DNA of 64,000 nt, from assembly GCF_002846205.1 (NCBI RefSeq), contig NZ_PHKV01000011.1, forward strand, positions 5,798-69,797. The letters run 5' to 3'. The notes under the pieces are model-generated. The model had not been told where the DNA came from, did not search any database, and worked only from the letters and a program-made list of their open reading frames with translations. Origin of the DNA: Xanthomonas prunicola (lineage in GTDB: Bacteria > Pseudomonadota > Gammaproteobacteria > Xanthomonadales > Xanthomonadaceae). Position numbers and translations under genes: made by a program. Below, piece by piece: positions 55,650 to 64,000 of the stretch; the first letter of the stretch is position 1, and every line of letters begins with the position of its first letter.

Positions 55650-58643
55650 CTATGGGGCCTGTTCAAGGACTTTCGCTGTATAGCTCAGCGGCGCCACTTC
55701 CCTATCAAGGTCGAGATGGTAGTCGCCGAAGCGATTGATGTGGCTGGTCCGATACGGCGACAGGCCGGCCAGGATCTCGGGCGTCAGTTCAATCCCCTCC
55801 TTCCGCATCTCAGCCAAGGTGCGGCTCATGCCCTCCACGTTGTGGAGGATGATCATGTTGGCGACCAGCTGGCTGTACTTGATGATCTTGCGCTGCTCGT
55901 GTTGGACGTTCTCAGCAATGATCCCCTGGCTGCCAAAGAAGACCCACTTCACGAAGCCGTTGTACTCCTCGCTCTTGTTGGTCGCAGCATGGATCGTTTT
56001 GCGGATCTCGTTGTCATCAATGTAGCGCAGCAAGAACAGCGTTCTGACGGCCTTGCCAAGTTCCCGGAAGGCGAAGTACAGCTTGTTCTTCCGACTATAG
56101 GTGCCCAGCCGGCGCAGGATCGAGGACGCGGTGATTTTCCCCAATCGGATCGAGATCACCACCCGCAGCATGTCGTGGAGATGGGTCGCGATCAGTTGCC
56201 AGTCGATGCTGTCTCCGAACAGTGCCTGGATGTTCTTATAGGTCCTGCCAGGTTCGGGCCGGAAGAATGTCAGATCCTTGATGTTTCGTATCCTGGGCAT
56301 CAGCTGGATGCCCAGCATGTGGGCCAAACCGAAGACCGGGTAGCTCTGCGCCTGCGTGTCGCCATGGACGATCTCAGGCTGTATGTCGGAAGTGTTCGCC
56401 AGCAGGCCATCGAGGATGTAGATGCCCTCGTGAACGCCACAGGGAATGAAGTGGCTGAACAGCGCCACGTATTTGTCGGACACGTGGTAGTAGCCAATGC
56501 CGCCGTAGCCGCCGTAGCGGATGTGGTACTCCGACAATAGGTTGTCCTCGTAGACGCTCCATTTGGTGCCATCTGCTGAGGCGCTCTTCCCGCTGCCCCA
56601 ATAGCCCGGCAGGTCGAATTTGTTGTAGGTATTGATGACCTCCACGATGGCCTTCTCAAGCACATCCTCGGTCACATATTTGAGGTTCAGCCAAGCAACC
56701 TGGCGCCGGCTGAAGCCCTTGATCGACCGCGCCGTCTGCGTCGGCCCTAGGTTGCAGCCATAGCAAAATAGCGTGGTGATCACACGTCGCGGCAGATCTT
56801 CGACTTGGCTCTCGGTACCGGCGATCGGGCGGAAAAAACGGTGCAGATCCAGCCATTGGCTGGCATCGATTAGGACATCGACGATGCTGGATTCTGGAAG
56901 CCGTTCGGCGATGAGGCGATCAACGGTGGTAATCGCGCTGGAGACTTCGGCGCGTTGCCCCTTCCGCAGCACCAGGCGCCCCTCCAGGATGTCCGCATGC
57001 ACGTTCTCCGGGAAACGCCCATCGACCTCATCGGCCAGGGTGGTCAATTGTGCGCGCAACCCAGCCACGAACGACGCGGCGTCGGTGGGTAGACCTGACA
57101 CCTGGCCATAGGCTTCCAGTTCCTGCGCCAAGGTGGCTTCATCGACCAGCTGCTCGCGGTAGTCATCAAACCGTTCGCTGCTGGGAATGAAGAGATCTCC
57201 GGACTTCAGTTCGTCTTTGACCTGCACCAGCACGGCCAGCTCGAAGTATTTACGGTGCATCCAGCCGGCGCCTGCTGCGCTGGCCCGCTTGCCGAACACG
57301 TGCTGACGCCAGAGCTTGGACATCCAGTCAAAGTCCTTTTCCGGGTCCAGGCCGAGGGATGCGACCTCGATCAGCTCACGGCGTTGGTTGCGCAGCGACA
57401 GCACCGCTGTGATCAACGGCTCCATGCCGGCGTCGTGGCTGGTCGCCCGTAGATTCATCAGCTCCAGCCCATTGAACAGCAGCGGCCTGACCGCGCCATA
57501 GGGCTGCAGCATGAAAGGCAGGTAATTCTTCCCGGCGTAGGCCATATGTTCTTCGCATTCGGCCAGCAAGGTCGACACTTCCGCTTCCAGGCTGTTGTCG
57601 ATGGCATCCACGCGCTGCCTATCGCTGCCGTCGAGCTGATAGGCCTGCAGGATCTCCTTGAGCTGGCCGATGAGGAAGTCGGCCCGCTTGGCATGTTCGA
57701 GCTGGTAAGCCAGCAGCTTCTGCTGGGCCGTGTTCTCCAGCCCGCGCACCTGCTTGATGAACAACTCGGCTGCATCATCCAGCGTCTTGGCGTGCTGGGC
57801 GCGAATGAAGATGGTGGCCAGCGCATAGCGCTTGTCCTCAGCCAATTCGGCCAGTTCGCTGGCGTCATAGGCCCGAGCCATTGCACGGAATTGCTTGAGC
57901 TTGGGCACCGGCACATCGATGGGAGGCAGTTGGTCAGCCAACTGCTGCAGCATGCGGATGTGCTGCAGATAAAAACGAACTTCCTTGTTGGTCGGCCGGC
58001 CAGGCTCGCGCTTGAGCGATTGCCAGCCAGTAAATCTGGAGCCTTCCGGTGCGCGCAGCAATTCGTCAATGAGCGTGCGTGTGGCAGGCGTCAGTGCGTG
58101 GCTGATGCTGCGGTAGTACCCCAAATTGACCCGCTCGCGTGCGCCAATGGCGGCCAGCTCCAAGGTGCGGAAGCCTGGCAGTTCGTAGCGGTGGTGCACC
58201 AGCTCTTCGAGCAGGACGTTCACGATGTCCGGGATAGTGTGCTTGGTCTGGGCTGCTCCGGTGGCCACTGTGTCCAGCCAAGACAACCCAGCTTTGTCCA
58301 AGGGACGCACCCCAATGAACTGCCGCAGCTGCGGCATATGCCGGCGCTGGCTGCCGGAGGCGTCATAGCGTTCGAGCTGGTCGGTGTCCAATACGCGCCC
58401 GAGTCGGGCGGCCTTGGCGATGTGCTTCCGGATCCGCTCGGGCACTTCGGCCAACACTGTGAAGTAACCCAAGCGCTGGAAGAGCTTGAGATGGATCAGT
58501 ACCGCCAGTTGCGGACCCGGCTGGGTGGTCAGCTGCTTGGCGAATGCAATCTCAGCGGCGGTGGGGGTGTAGATCTCCTCCAGTTCCTTGGCGGTGGGAT
58601 CAGGCTTCAGTCGCGGGTAGGCGGTCTCGTGAAGGGTAGCCAT
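55650..58643 (-). CDS. tnpA: Tn3-family transposase TnpA
   Basis: 997 aa, full length for the family. The catalytic DDE triad is visible: Asp in SASADGTKWSVYE (about 690), Asp in IVHGDTQAQSYPV (about 765), and Glu in IAENVQHEQRKIIKY (about 905). Family blocks such as YGCNLGPTQTARSIKG, NTYNKFDLPGYWGSG and RRLGTYSRKNKLYFAFRELG in part are present. It cuts at the inverted repeats and moves the element by replicative transposition. It follows the recombinase gene with a 23-bp gap on the same strand. Confidence 0.95.
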   Translation of the reverse strand: MATLHETAYPRLKPDPTAKELEEIYTPTAAEIAFAKQLTTQPGPQLAVLIHLKLFQRLGYFTVLAEVPERIRKHIAKAARLGRVLDTDQLERYDASGSQRRHMPQLRQFIGVRPLDKAGLSWLDTVATGAAQTKHTIPDIVNVLLEELVHHRYELPGFRTLELAAIGARERVNLGYYRSISHALTPATRTLIDELLRAPEGSRFTGWQSLKREPGRPTNKEVRFYLQHIRMLQQLADQLPPIDVPVPKLKQFRAMARAYDASELAELAEDKRYALATIFIRAQHAKTLDDAAELFIKQVRGLENTAQQKLLAYQLEHAKRADFLIGQLKEILQAYQLDGSDRQRVDAIDNSLEAEVSTLLAECEEHMAYAGKNYLPFMLQPYGAVRPLLFNGLELMNLRATSHDAGMEPLITAVLSLRNQRRELIEVASLGLDPEKDFDWMSKLWRQHVFGKRASAAGAGWMHRKYFELAVLVQVKDELKSGDLFIPSSERFDDYREQLVDEATLAQELEAYGQVSGLPTDAASFVAGLRAQLTTLADEVDGRFPENVHADILEGRLVLRKGQRAEVSSAITTVDRLIAERLPESSIVDVLIDASQWLDLHRFFRPIAGTESQVEDLPRRVITTLFCYGCNLGPTQTARSIKGFSRRQVAWLNLKYVTEDVLEKAIVEVINTYNKFDLPGYWGSGKSASADGTKWSVYEDNLLSEYHIRYGGYGGIGYYHVSDKYVALFSHFIPCGVHEGIYILDGLLANTSDIQPEIVHGDTQAQSYPVFGLAHMLGIQLMPRIRNIKDLTFFRPEPGRTYKNIQALFGDSIDWQLIATHLHDMLRVVISIRLGKITASSILRRLGTYSRKNKLYFAFRELGKAVRTLFLLRYIDDNEIRKTIHAATNKSEEYNGFVKWVFFGSQGIIAENVQHEQRKIIKYSQLVANMIILHNVEGMSRTLAEMRKEGIELTPEILAGLSPYRTSHINRFGDYHLDLDREVAPLSYTAKVLEQAP

Positions 58644-58666
58644 TGGATCCGGAGGTTATGAGGGGA

Positions 58667-59938
58667 TCAATCCCAGTGCCGGCCGTCGTCTGTATTGAGA
58701 GACGCTTCCAGGAAACACTGGTGCGTATCGGCCATGCGGTGCATGTCATCGAGCAACGTGGCCAGGATTTCATCCAGATCCTGATCGGGATCGGTGGGAA
58801 CAGTTAACCGGTACTCGCTGCTGGCGGTGTTCAGACGCACTGCCTGGAACGGAGCCAAGCAGATCTCTTCAATCCGGCCCCGGGCCTTGGCCGCGCCGCG
58901 GCCCGCGCGGGCAAACGGGGTCAGCACCATGCGCAGACGGAGCTGCAGCGCAGATTTGCCCTCGGGTGCCGGCAGTGCCATCGCCGGTACCGGCGCGGTT
59001 GGGCTGGGTAGGCTCGCTTCAATGCGGTCCCGGGCAAACGGGTCACGCCCATCCAGGTAGCGCATGGCCGACTGCACATCGCGCCAGCCCACGTACTCCA
59101 TCAACGCCTTCATGTCCCAGCCTTGGTCGTTGGCCCAACTGGCAAAGCCGCGGCGCAACGAATGGCTGCTGTGGAGCCCCGCATCGGCAAAGCCGGCACT
59201 GGTCAGCAACTCGCGTAGCAGGCGCACCAAGCTATTGGGATGGAGGCCTTCGGCGCTCACCTGGCCCCATTGGTTGACCGCCCGAAATACCGGTCCTTCC
59301 TGCAGGTCGGCCGCCTGCAGCCACACCTGGGTCGCCTCCACCGGGCACAGCCGCGACAACGCCGGCACCTTGTAGGTAACGCCGGCCGCTCTGCGATCGC
59401 TCTTGCTGCGCGGCAGGAAACAGGTCATCCCCTGTCCCGGCACCAGCGTGAGATGGGCCACGTCCAGACGCAGCAGTTCATCGCCGCGAAAGCCACGCCA
59501 GAATCCGAGCAGCACCAGCGCTCGGTCCCGTTGGTGGCGCAGCGCTGCCGCTCCGTCGCCCCGCGCGCGTGCCGCCGCGATCGCAGCGGCCAGCCAGTCG
59601 TCGAGCTCGACCAGCCGCCGAATCTGGAGCGGCGCGGCTTGCTTGACCTGCCCGGGGTGCAGGGTCTGGATGCCTTTGAGCACCTTGCGCACCAGCGGCG
59701 ACCGGGTGGGATCGACAAATCCGTGGTCGCGGTGCCAAGAGGCGATGGCCGCCAGGCGTTGGCGAAGGGTGCTGGTGGCCAGGGTCTGCGCATACGCGGC
59801 CAGGTATCGGGCCACGCTGTCAGGTGTCGCTGGGAGGTGGCCTTGCCACTCGACTTCAAAGTGCCGTAGCGCCGACGCATAGCTGCGCACCGTGTTCTGG
59901 CGCGTGGCCGCATCGAGGTAGCGGTCCAGTTCGGTCAC
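58667..59938 (-). CDS. Tyrosine recombinase (resolvase role) coupled to merR and tnpA
   Basis: 423 aa from the GTG at 59938 (VTELDRYLDAATRQNTVRS), which overlaps the MerR stop as GTGA. The N-terminal core-binding domain contains TLATSTLRQRLAAIASWHRD. Catalytic residues: Arg in GFWRGFRGDELLRL, HxxR in SSHSLRRGFASW, and Tyr in SAMRYLDGRD. The second His is replaced by Trp (EYVGWRDVQ), a known tolerated variant as in Cre. A C-terminal extension of about 130 residues follows the Tyr. Likely resolves the cointegrates made by TnpA. Confidence 0.85.
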   Translation of the reverse strand: MTELDRYLDAATRQNTVRSYASALRHFEVEWQGHLPATPDSVARYLAAYAQTLATSTLRQRLAAIASWHRDHGFVDPTRSPLVRKVLKGIQTLHPGQVKQAAPLQIRRLVELDDWLAAAIAAARARGDGAAALRHQRDRALVLLGFWRGFRGDELLRLDVAHLTLVPGQGMTCFLPRSKSDRRAAGVTYKVPALSRLCPVEATQVWLQAADLQEGPVFRAVNQWGQVSAEGLHPNSLVRLLRELLTSAGFADAGLHSSHSLRRGFASWANDQGWDMKALMEYVGWRDVQSAMRYLDGRDPFARDRIEASLPSPTAPVPAMALPAPEGKSALQLRLRMVLTPFARAGRGAAKARGRIEEICLAPFQAVRLNTASSEYRLTVPTDPDQDLDEILATLLDDMHRMADTHQCFLEASLNTDDGRHWD

Positions 59939-60348
59939 TGGCGCGTGGCCTCCACAGCGACCGGCTGCCGCAGGGTCGACAGGATGGTGCATTCCGCCCG
60001 CTGCCCGCCGTGGCAACTGGCAATCACCCGTTCCAACTCCCTGGCCATGCGCTGCAGGTCGGCCATGCGCGCCCGCACGTCGGTCAGATGGCTGCGTGCC
60101 AGCCGATCCACGTCCCCGCACGAGAGCTCCTCATCGCCGGCCAGCTGCAGCAGGCTGCGGACCTCCTCCAGGCTGAAGCCTAGGTCCCGGCCGCGCGCAA
60201 TGAAGCGCAGCCGCTCGATGTCGGCCGGGCCATAGACCCGGTAGCCATTGCCCGAGCGCCCCGGGCGCGGCAGCAGGCCGATCCGCTCGTAATAGCGGAT
60301 GGTCTCCAGATGGCACCCGCTGGCGTCGGCAGCCTCACTGATTTTCAT
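59935..60348 (-). CDS. MerR-family heavy-metal regulator (CadR/PbrR/ZntR type)
   Basis: 137 aa from the ATG at 60348 (MKISEAADASGCHLETIRYY). An in-frame start upstream at 60576 would run through the operator region. The HTH reads KISEAADASGCHLETIRYYE; GYRVYGPADIERLRFI and LGFSLEEVRSLLQL follow. Metal-ligand cysteines are likely Cys in ELSCGDVDRLA, Cys in IASCHGG and Cys in RAECTILSTL, the C-terminal loop pattern of Cd/Zn/Pb sensors. Divergent from the efflux genes with a MerR-type promoter between. Its stop overlaps the recombinase start. Confidence 0.9.
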   Translation of the reverse strand: MKISEAADASGCHLETIRYYERIGLLPRPGRSGNGYRVYGPADIERLRFIARGRDLGFSLEEVRSLLQLAGDEELSCGDVDRLARSHLTDVRARMADLQRMARELERVIASCHGGQRAECTILSTLRQPVAVEATRQ

Positions 60349-60359
60349 TCGTAGTACGC

Positions 60360-60390
60360 TTGACTCCGTAGTAGCTACGGACTTTACCCT
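60360..60390 (+). promoter_or_regulatory. MerR-type operator/promoter for the efflux operon
   Basis: TTGACT (60360-60365) and TACCCT (60385-60390) are separated by 19 bp, the over-long spacing used by MerR-activated promoters. Inside the spacer CCGTAG and CTACGG form a dyad around TAG. The regulator gene is adjacent and divergent. Confidence 0.75.
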
Positions 60391-60453
60391 CACCGGCTGT
60401 GTCATGCCAGCGGCCCGCCCGGGCCCGGCTTCCCTGCGAATGGAGATGTTCCG

Positions 60454-61071
60454 ATGAGTGATTGCGGCTGCCACCACGAGGCTAAGAACGCGCAGGAGCG
60501 GCGCGTCCTCTGGATCGCCCTGGCGTTGAACGCGGCGATGGCCGTGATCGGCGGTATCGCCGGCTGGGTTGCTCATTCCACTGGCCTACTGGCCGACGCT
60601 CTGGACATGCTGTCCGATGCCACCGCCTATGCCATTGGCTTGGTCGCTATCGGGCGCACGGCGCGCTTCAAGGCCAATGCCGCGTGGGTCAGCGGCAGCG
60701 TGCTGCTTGTGCTGGGTGTGGGCGTGTTGGTCGAGGTCGGCCGCCGCGTAATGTTCGGTGCCGAGCCGGTCAGCGGCTGGATGATTGGCACCGCCCTGCT
60801 GTCGCTGGTGGTAAACGTGACGGTACTGCGCATGCTGGCGCCGCTGAAGTCCGGCGAGGTGCATCTGCGGGCGACCTGGCTGTTCACCCGGGCTGATGTG
60901 GTCGCCAATGTTGGCGTAATCCTGGCGGGCCTCCTGGTGTGGTGGCTGGCCAGCCCGTACCCAGATTTCGTGATCGGCGCCCTGATCGGCCTGTATGTGA
61001 TCAAGGAAGCCTTCGAGATCTTGGGTGATGCCCGCCGGGCACGTGCCGACGCGCGCAAGACGGCTGCATGA
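60454..61071 (+). CDS. Cation diffusion facilitator (CzcD-like) metal transporter
   Basis: 205 aa, with about five to six membrane helices. Metal-site motifs: HSTGLLADALDMLSDATAY in the second helix and FTRADVVANVGVILAG in the fifth, where CDF proteins carry HxxxD or DxxxD pairs. The N-terminus is rich in Cys and His (MSDCGCHHE), a possible metal-binding tip. The long cytosolic C-terminal domain of classical CDFs is absent, so this is a short form. Exports divalent metals from the cytosol. First gene behind the MerR promoter. Confidence 0.88.
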   Translation: MSDCGCHHEAKNAQERRVLWIALALNAAMAVIGGIAGWVAHSTGLLADALDMLSDATAYAIGLVAIGRTARFKANAAWVSGSVLLVLGVGVLVEVGRRVMFGAEPVSGWMIGTALLSLVVNVTVLRMLAPLKSGEVHLRATWLFTRADVVANVGVILAGLLVWWLASPYPDFVIGALIGLYVIKEAFEILGDARRARADARKTAA

Positions 61072-61424
61072 CCAGGCTTGGCCGGCTGGGTTCTGGCCTG
61101 CGCTGGCTCCTGCTGGCGCACTTGGCCGTGGGCCTGGTGGCGCAGCCGGTGCTGGCACTGGTCGGCGAGCTGCATGCCCAGACCCATCTGGCCGCTGCCG
61201 ACCGTGGCCCGGCAGTGGCGCCACCAGCTGCCGAGCGTGGCGTAGACGTCGCCCTGCATCGGCTTCAGCAGCTGGTGCTGTGTTGCAGCCAAGCCGCGCC
61301 GGCCCCTGAGATCCTGCTGGCCGTGGCGGACATCGGCCGGTATTTGCACGCGCTGGACGCCGATACGCCCCGGTATCCGCCCGCGCACCTGATCGCGCCG
61401 TTCCGACCGCCGATCGCAGGGTGA
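61068..61424 (+). CDS. Small exported or membrane-anchored protein of the metal-efflux operon
   Basis: 118 aa starting MTRLGRLGSGLRWLLLAHLA, a basic tip followed by a hydrophobic helix, so probably a signal peptide or anchor. The rest is Ala/Pro-rich with a CC pair (QLVLCCSQAAP). The ATG overlaps the CDF stop (ATGA). Short proteins of this kind often precede czcC; the role is unknown. Confidence 0.7.
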   Translation: MTRLGRLGSGLRWLLLAHLAVGLVAQPVLALVGELHAQTHLAAADRGPAVAPPAAERGVDVALHRLQQLVLCCSQAAPAPEILLAVADIGRYLHALDADTPRYPPAHLIAPFRPPIAG

Positions 61425-61480
61425 GGTCGGCTGGCATGCGCCGGCGCCCTGTCGATATCGAGAACCTTCGGAGTACTTCC

Positions 61481-62761
61481 ATGCATGTGCGATTGGCGGC
61501 TATAGCCGCATGGCTGCTGTTGGGCGGCGCGGTGACGACGCCGGCGGCGGCGGCCGAATTGATGACTTTGGACGACGCGTTCGCGCGTGTGGCCCAAACC
61601 CACCCCGAGCTGCGCCTGGTCGATGCGCGGGCCACCGTGCTCGCTGCCGAGCGCGATCAGGCCATGCAGCGCCCACCGTGGACGGTCGGTGCCGAGGTCG
61701 AAAATGCATTGGGCACGGGCGTGGCCCGTGGTCTGGACAGCGCCGAGCTGACCTTGAGCCTGAGCTCGGTCCTGGAGCGCGGCGGCAAGCTCGATGCGCG
61801 CCGAACCCTGGCCCAAAGCCGGATTGATGCGCTGGCCGTGCACCGGGAGACCGGCCGGCTGGACCTGCTCGCCGAGACGGCGCAGCGCTATCTGGCCGTC
61901 GTTGGCGCCGACCGTCAACGCCGGCTGGCGGACGTGGATGTCGGCCAGCGCCAGCGGACCGTGGCGGCCGCCCGGCAGCGCCTGCAGGCCGGTGCTTCGC
62001 CCGAATCGGTGGTACTCACCGCGCAGGCAGCGCTGGCGCGGGCCGAGCTGACCCGTGATCGGGCCGATCAGCAGCGAATCGCCGCTCGTCAGCATCTGGC
62101 CGCACTGTGGGGCGAACGTGCTCCCAGCTTCGAGGTGGCCGCGGCCGATCCCAGGGTCTTGCCGGCGATCGCGTCCATGCAGACGTTGGCCGAGGAGCTG
62201 GAGCGGACTCCGGAACTGGCGCAGTTTGCCGACGCCCGTCGGATCGCGCAGGCACGACTGCAGCTGGCGCGTTCGGCGGCCTCGTCGGACCTGTCCTGGC
62301 AGCTCGGTGTGCGCCGCCTGCAGGAGTCCGACGACACCGCGCTGGTGGCCAGCCTGTCCATGCCGCTGGGCAGCCGCAGCCGCGCACAGCCGGAGATTCG
62401 CGCCGGCGAAGCCGAGCTGGAGGTCCTGACGATCGAGCGCGAGGCCAAGGGCCTGTCGCTGTACTCCACGCTGGTCGAGGCCCATGGCCGTTACACCGTG
62501 GCGCAGGCCGAAGTGGCGCGGCTGCAAGGAGACGTACTGCCGAAGCTGGCCCGGGCCGAGCAGGCTGCCGAGCGCGCCTATCGCGCCGGCGCGATCAGCT
62601 ATCTGGAATGGGCACAGCTGCAGTCCGAACGCACGGCCATGGCCCAGCAGCAGCTGGACGTGGCGCTCGATGCGCAGCGCGCCCTGATCGAAATTCAACG
62701 ACTGACCGGCCAGGCGCTTGTCACGCCGCCGGCGGCCGCTTCCACCGGAGAGACCCCATGA
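61481..62761 (+). CDS. czcC: CzcC-like outer-membrane efflux protein (TolC family)
   Basis: 426 aa from the ATG at 61481 (MHVRLAAIAAWLLLGGAV), a clear signal peptide ending near AAAA; GGAG lies 7 nt before it, which favours it over the ATG 60 bp upstream. Two outer-membrane efflux repeats are visible, beginning LMTLDDAFARVAQTHPELRL and ending RAYRAGAISYLEWAQLQSE. It forms the outer-membrane channel of the RND pump. The stop overlaps the czcB start (ATGA). Confidence 0.9.
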   Translation: MHVRLAAIAAWLLLGGAVTTPAAAAELMTLDDAFARVAQTHPELRLVDARATVLAAERDQAMQRPPWTVGAEVENALGTGVARGLDSAELTLSLSSVLERGGKLDARRTLAQSRIDALAVHRETGRLDLLAETAQRYLAVVGADRQRRLADVDVGQRQRTVAAARQRLQAGASPESVVLTAQAALARAELTRDRADQQRIAARQHLAALWGERAPSFEVAAADPRVLPAIASMQTLAEELERTPELAQFADARRIAQARLQLARSAASSDLSWQLGVRRLQESDDTALVASLSMPLGSRSRAQPEIRAGEAELEVLTIEREAKGLSLYSTLVEAHGRYTVAQAEVARLQGDVLPKLARAEQAAERAYRAGAISYLEWAQLQSERTAMAQQQLDVALDAQRALIEIQRLTGQALVTPPAAASTGETP

Positions 62762-63705
62762 ATCGCTTTTCCTGGACCGCACTGGGCATGGCCCTGATGC
62801 TGGCCGCCTGCAACGCGTCGACCCCCAACGAAGCCTCCGAGGGCGGCGCCGCCGCTGAGGGCGAAGAGCACGGCGAGCACGAGGAAGCGCCGCTGGAAAC
62901 CAAGATTGCCGCCAAAGCTGCGCAGGCGGCGGGTATCCAGGTCGCGCCGGCGGGTCCAGGTGAGATTGCTGACGAGCATGAGGTGCAAGGGCTGCTGACC
63001 CCGATCGATGGGCGCATCGCGCAGGTCACTGCACGCTTCCCCGGACCGGTCCGTTCTGTGCGAGCGGGCGTGGGTGATCAGGTGCGTGCCGGCCAGGCAC
63101 TGGCCACCGTGGAGAGCAACCTGAGCCTGACTACCTACACCGTCACCGCGCCGATCAGTGGCGTGGTCATGGCGCGTACGGCCGCTGTGGGCATGGCAGC
63201 CGCTGAGGGCGCGCCGCTGTTCGAGGTCGCCGACCTGTCCTCGCTGTGGGTGGACCTGCACATCTTCGGCGCCGACGCCCAGCACATCGGTGCCGGCGTA
63301 CCGGTGACGGTCACCCGCTTGAGCGATGACGTCACGGCGCAAACCACGCTGGAGCGCGTCCTGCCCGGCACCGCCACCGCCAGCCAAAGCACCATTGCGC
63401 GCGCCACCGTGGCCAACACCGATGGCCTGTGGCGGCCGGGTTCGGCGGTCAAGGCGCGGGTCACGGTGGATCGCCAATCGGCGGCGCTGGTGGTGCCGAT
63501 CACTGCGCTGCAGACCGCAGAGGACCAGGACGTGGTCTACGTGCAGCAGGGCGAGACCTACCACACCCGGCCGGTGAAGCTGGGGCGCCGCGACGCCGAA
63601 CGCGCCGAAGTGCTGGAAGGGCTCAAGGCCGGTGAACAGGTGGTGGTGGCTCAGAGCTTCCTGATCAAGGCCGACATCGAAAAGTCCACCGTGGAAGAGG
63701 AATGA
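62758..63705 (+). CDS. czcB: CzcB-like periplasmic adaptor lipoprotein
   Basis: 315 aa from the ATG at 62758. Lipoprotein signal: MNRFSWTALGMALMLAAC with a lipobox Cys at residue 18. A His/Glu-rich segment follows (EGEEHGEHEEAPLE), a likely metal-binding stretch. The adaptor core contains VRSVRAGVGDQVRAGQALAT and YTVTAPISGVVMARTAAVG, the paired lipoyl-like halves. It links the inner-membrane pump to the outer channel. Overlaps its neighbours at both ends by 4 bp. Confidence 0.92.
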   Translation: MNRFSWTALGMALMLAACNASTPNEASEGGAAAEGEEHGEHEEAPLETKIAAKAAQAAGIQVAPAGPGEIADEHEVQGLLTPIDGRIAQVTARFPGPVRSVRAGVGDQVRAGQALATVESNLSLTTYTVTAPISGVVMARTAAVGMAAAEGAPLFEVADLSSLWVDLHIFGADAQHIGAGVPVTVTRLSDDVTAQTTLERVLPGTATASQSTIARATVANTDGLWRPGSAVKARVTVDRQSAALVVPITALQTAEDQDVVYVQQGETYHTRPVKLGRRDAERAEVLEGLKAGEQVVVAQSFLIKADIEKSTVEEE

Positions 63706-64000
63706 GGCCCGCCATGCTCGAACGCCTCATTGGGCTGTCCATCCGCCACCGCTGGTTGACGCTGGTGCTCACCGCTGCGCTGGTTGCGCTGGGCGTGTGG
63801 AGCTACCGTCACCTCTCCATCGACGCCACGCCGGACATCACCAATGTCCAGGTCCAGATCAACACCCAGGCCCCTGGCTACTCGCCGCTGGAGGCCGAGC
63901 AACGGGTGACCTTCGCCATCGAAACGGCCATGGCCGGCCTGCCCAAGCTGGACTACAGCCGCTCGCTGTCACGCTACGGGCTTTCGCAGGTCACCGTCGT
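63702..64000 (+). CDS. czcA: CzcA-like heavy-metal RND pump (N-terminal part, runs off right edge)
   Basis: About 99 residues visible. The ATG at 63702 overlaps the czcB stop; an in-frame ATG at 63714 (MLERLIGLSIRHRWLTLVL) is the more usual family start. The first transmembrane helix, then SIDATPDITNVQVQINTQAP, LEAEQRVTFAIETAMAGLP and SRSLSRYGLSQVTV match heavy-metal efflux RND proteins. It drives Co/Zn/Cd-type export with the proton gradient. Confidence 0.93.
   Translation, partial: MRPAMLERLIGLSIRHRWLTLVLTAALVALGVWSYRHLSIDATPDITNVQVQINTQAPGYSPLEAEQRVTFAIETAMAGLPKLDYSRSLSRYGLSQVTV

Larger units (their letters stand above)
55564..64000. mobile_element. Tn3-family transposon with metal-efflux cargo (right end beyond window)
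   Basis: Contains tnpA, a tyrosine recombinase, a MerR regulator and a CDF/CzcCBA operon, with a candidate end at 55564. It interrupts a KfrA/TnpT-like gene. Whether the czc genes are inside the element cannot be settled without the other inverted repeat. Confidence 0.55.

Overview
The window looks like a chromosome segment of a Xanthomonas-type gammaproteobacterium. The left half is GC-rich with strong G/C third positions. A complete dihydroxyphenylglycine (Dpg) pathway sits beside large NRPS genes. The right half is an accessory island of transposition modules, immune-type genes and metal efflux. Genus is inferred from style and gene content, not from a marker gene.

Region 1 (1-27,134) is a nonribosomal peptide cluster. 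Two NRPS genes run leftward: a 4,567-aa, four-module, TE-terminated enzyme and a second NRPS cut by the window edge. Adenylation codes read by eye give Thr, an unassigned residue, an arylglycine (Hpg/Dpg-like) and Glu, with a dual condensation/epimerisation domain after the arylglycine module. A rightward, mostly overlapping operon encodes DpgA, DpgB, DpgC, an arylglycine aminotransferase, DpgD, a peptide-exporter ABC transporter and an MbtH protein. Then come two tandem ~530-aa metallo-beta-lactamase-fold proteins whose metal-ligand spacing matches the diiron beta-hydroxylase CmlA, and a SyrP/TauD-like Fe(II)/2-oxoglutarate oxygenase. The likely product is a hydroxylated, exported lipo- or depsipeptide containing Dpg.

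Region 2 (27,135-30,450) is a decayed metabolic segment: an HxlR regulator, a 31-codon remnant of an azoreductase, an SDR, a VOC-fold protein and two unidentified coding fragments.

Region 3 (about 30,526-36,000) is a Tn7-like transposition module: TnsA-like, TnsB/TniA, TnsC/TniB and TniQ/TnsD. Three abutting imperfect 30-bp repeats beyond tniQ look like transposase-binding sites of one transposon end.

Region 4 (36,000-53,780) is a compositionally mixed island with immune-type genes: an AT-rich hypothetical; a HEPN-motif gene split by a 10-nt G tract; a small gene followed by an integron attC-like site; a 2,085-aa Cap4-like nuclease/STAND ATPase overlapping a small partner; and a 1,344-aa protein that joins a LexA-type DNA-binding domain, a PD-(D/E)XK-like nuclease, a P-loop ATPase and a long repeat region. 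A near-perfect 22-bp palindrome lies over the start codon of that last gene, and a second nuclease-like gene follows it.

Region 5 (53,946-64,000) holds a tnpS/tnpT-like divergent recombinase pair with a candidate core site. The second gene is cut by the end of a Tn3-family element carrying tnpA, another tyrosine recombinase, a MerR metal regulator and a CDF/CzcCBA efflux operon that continues past the window.
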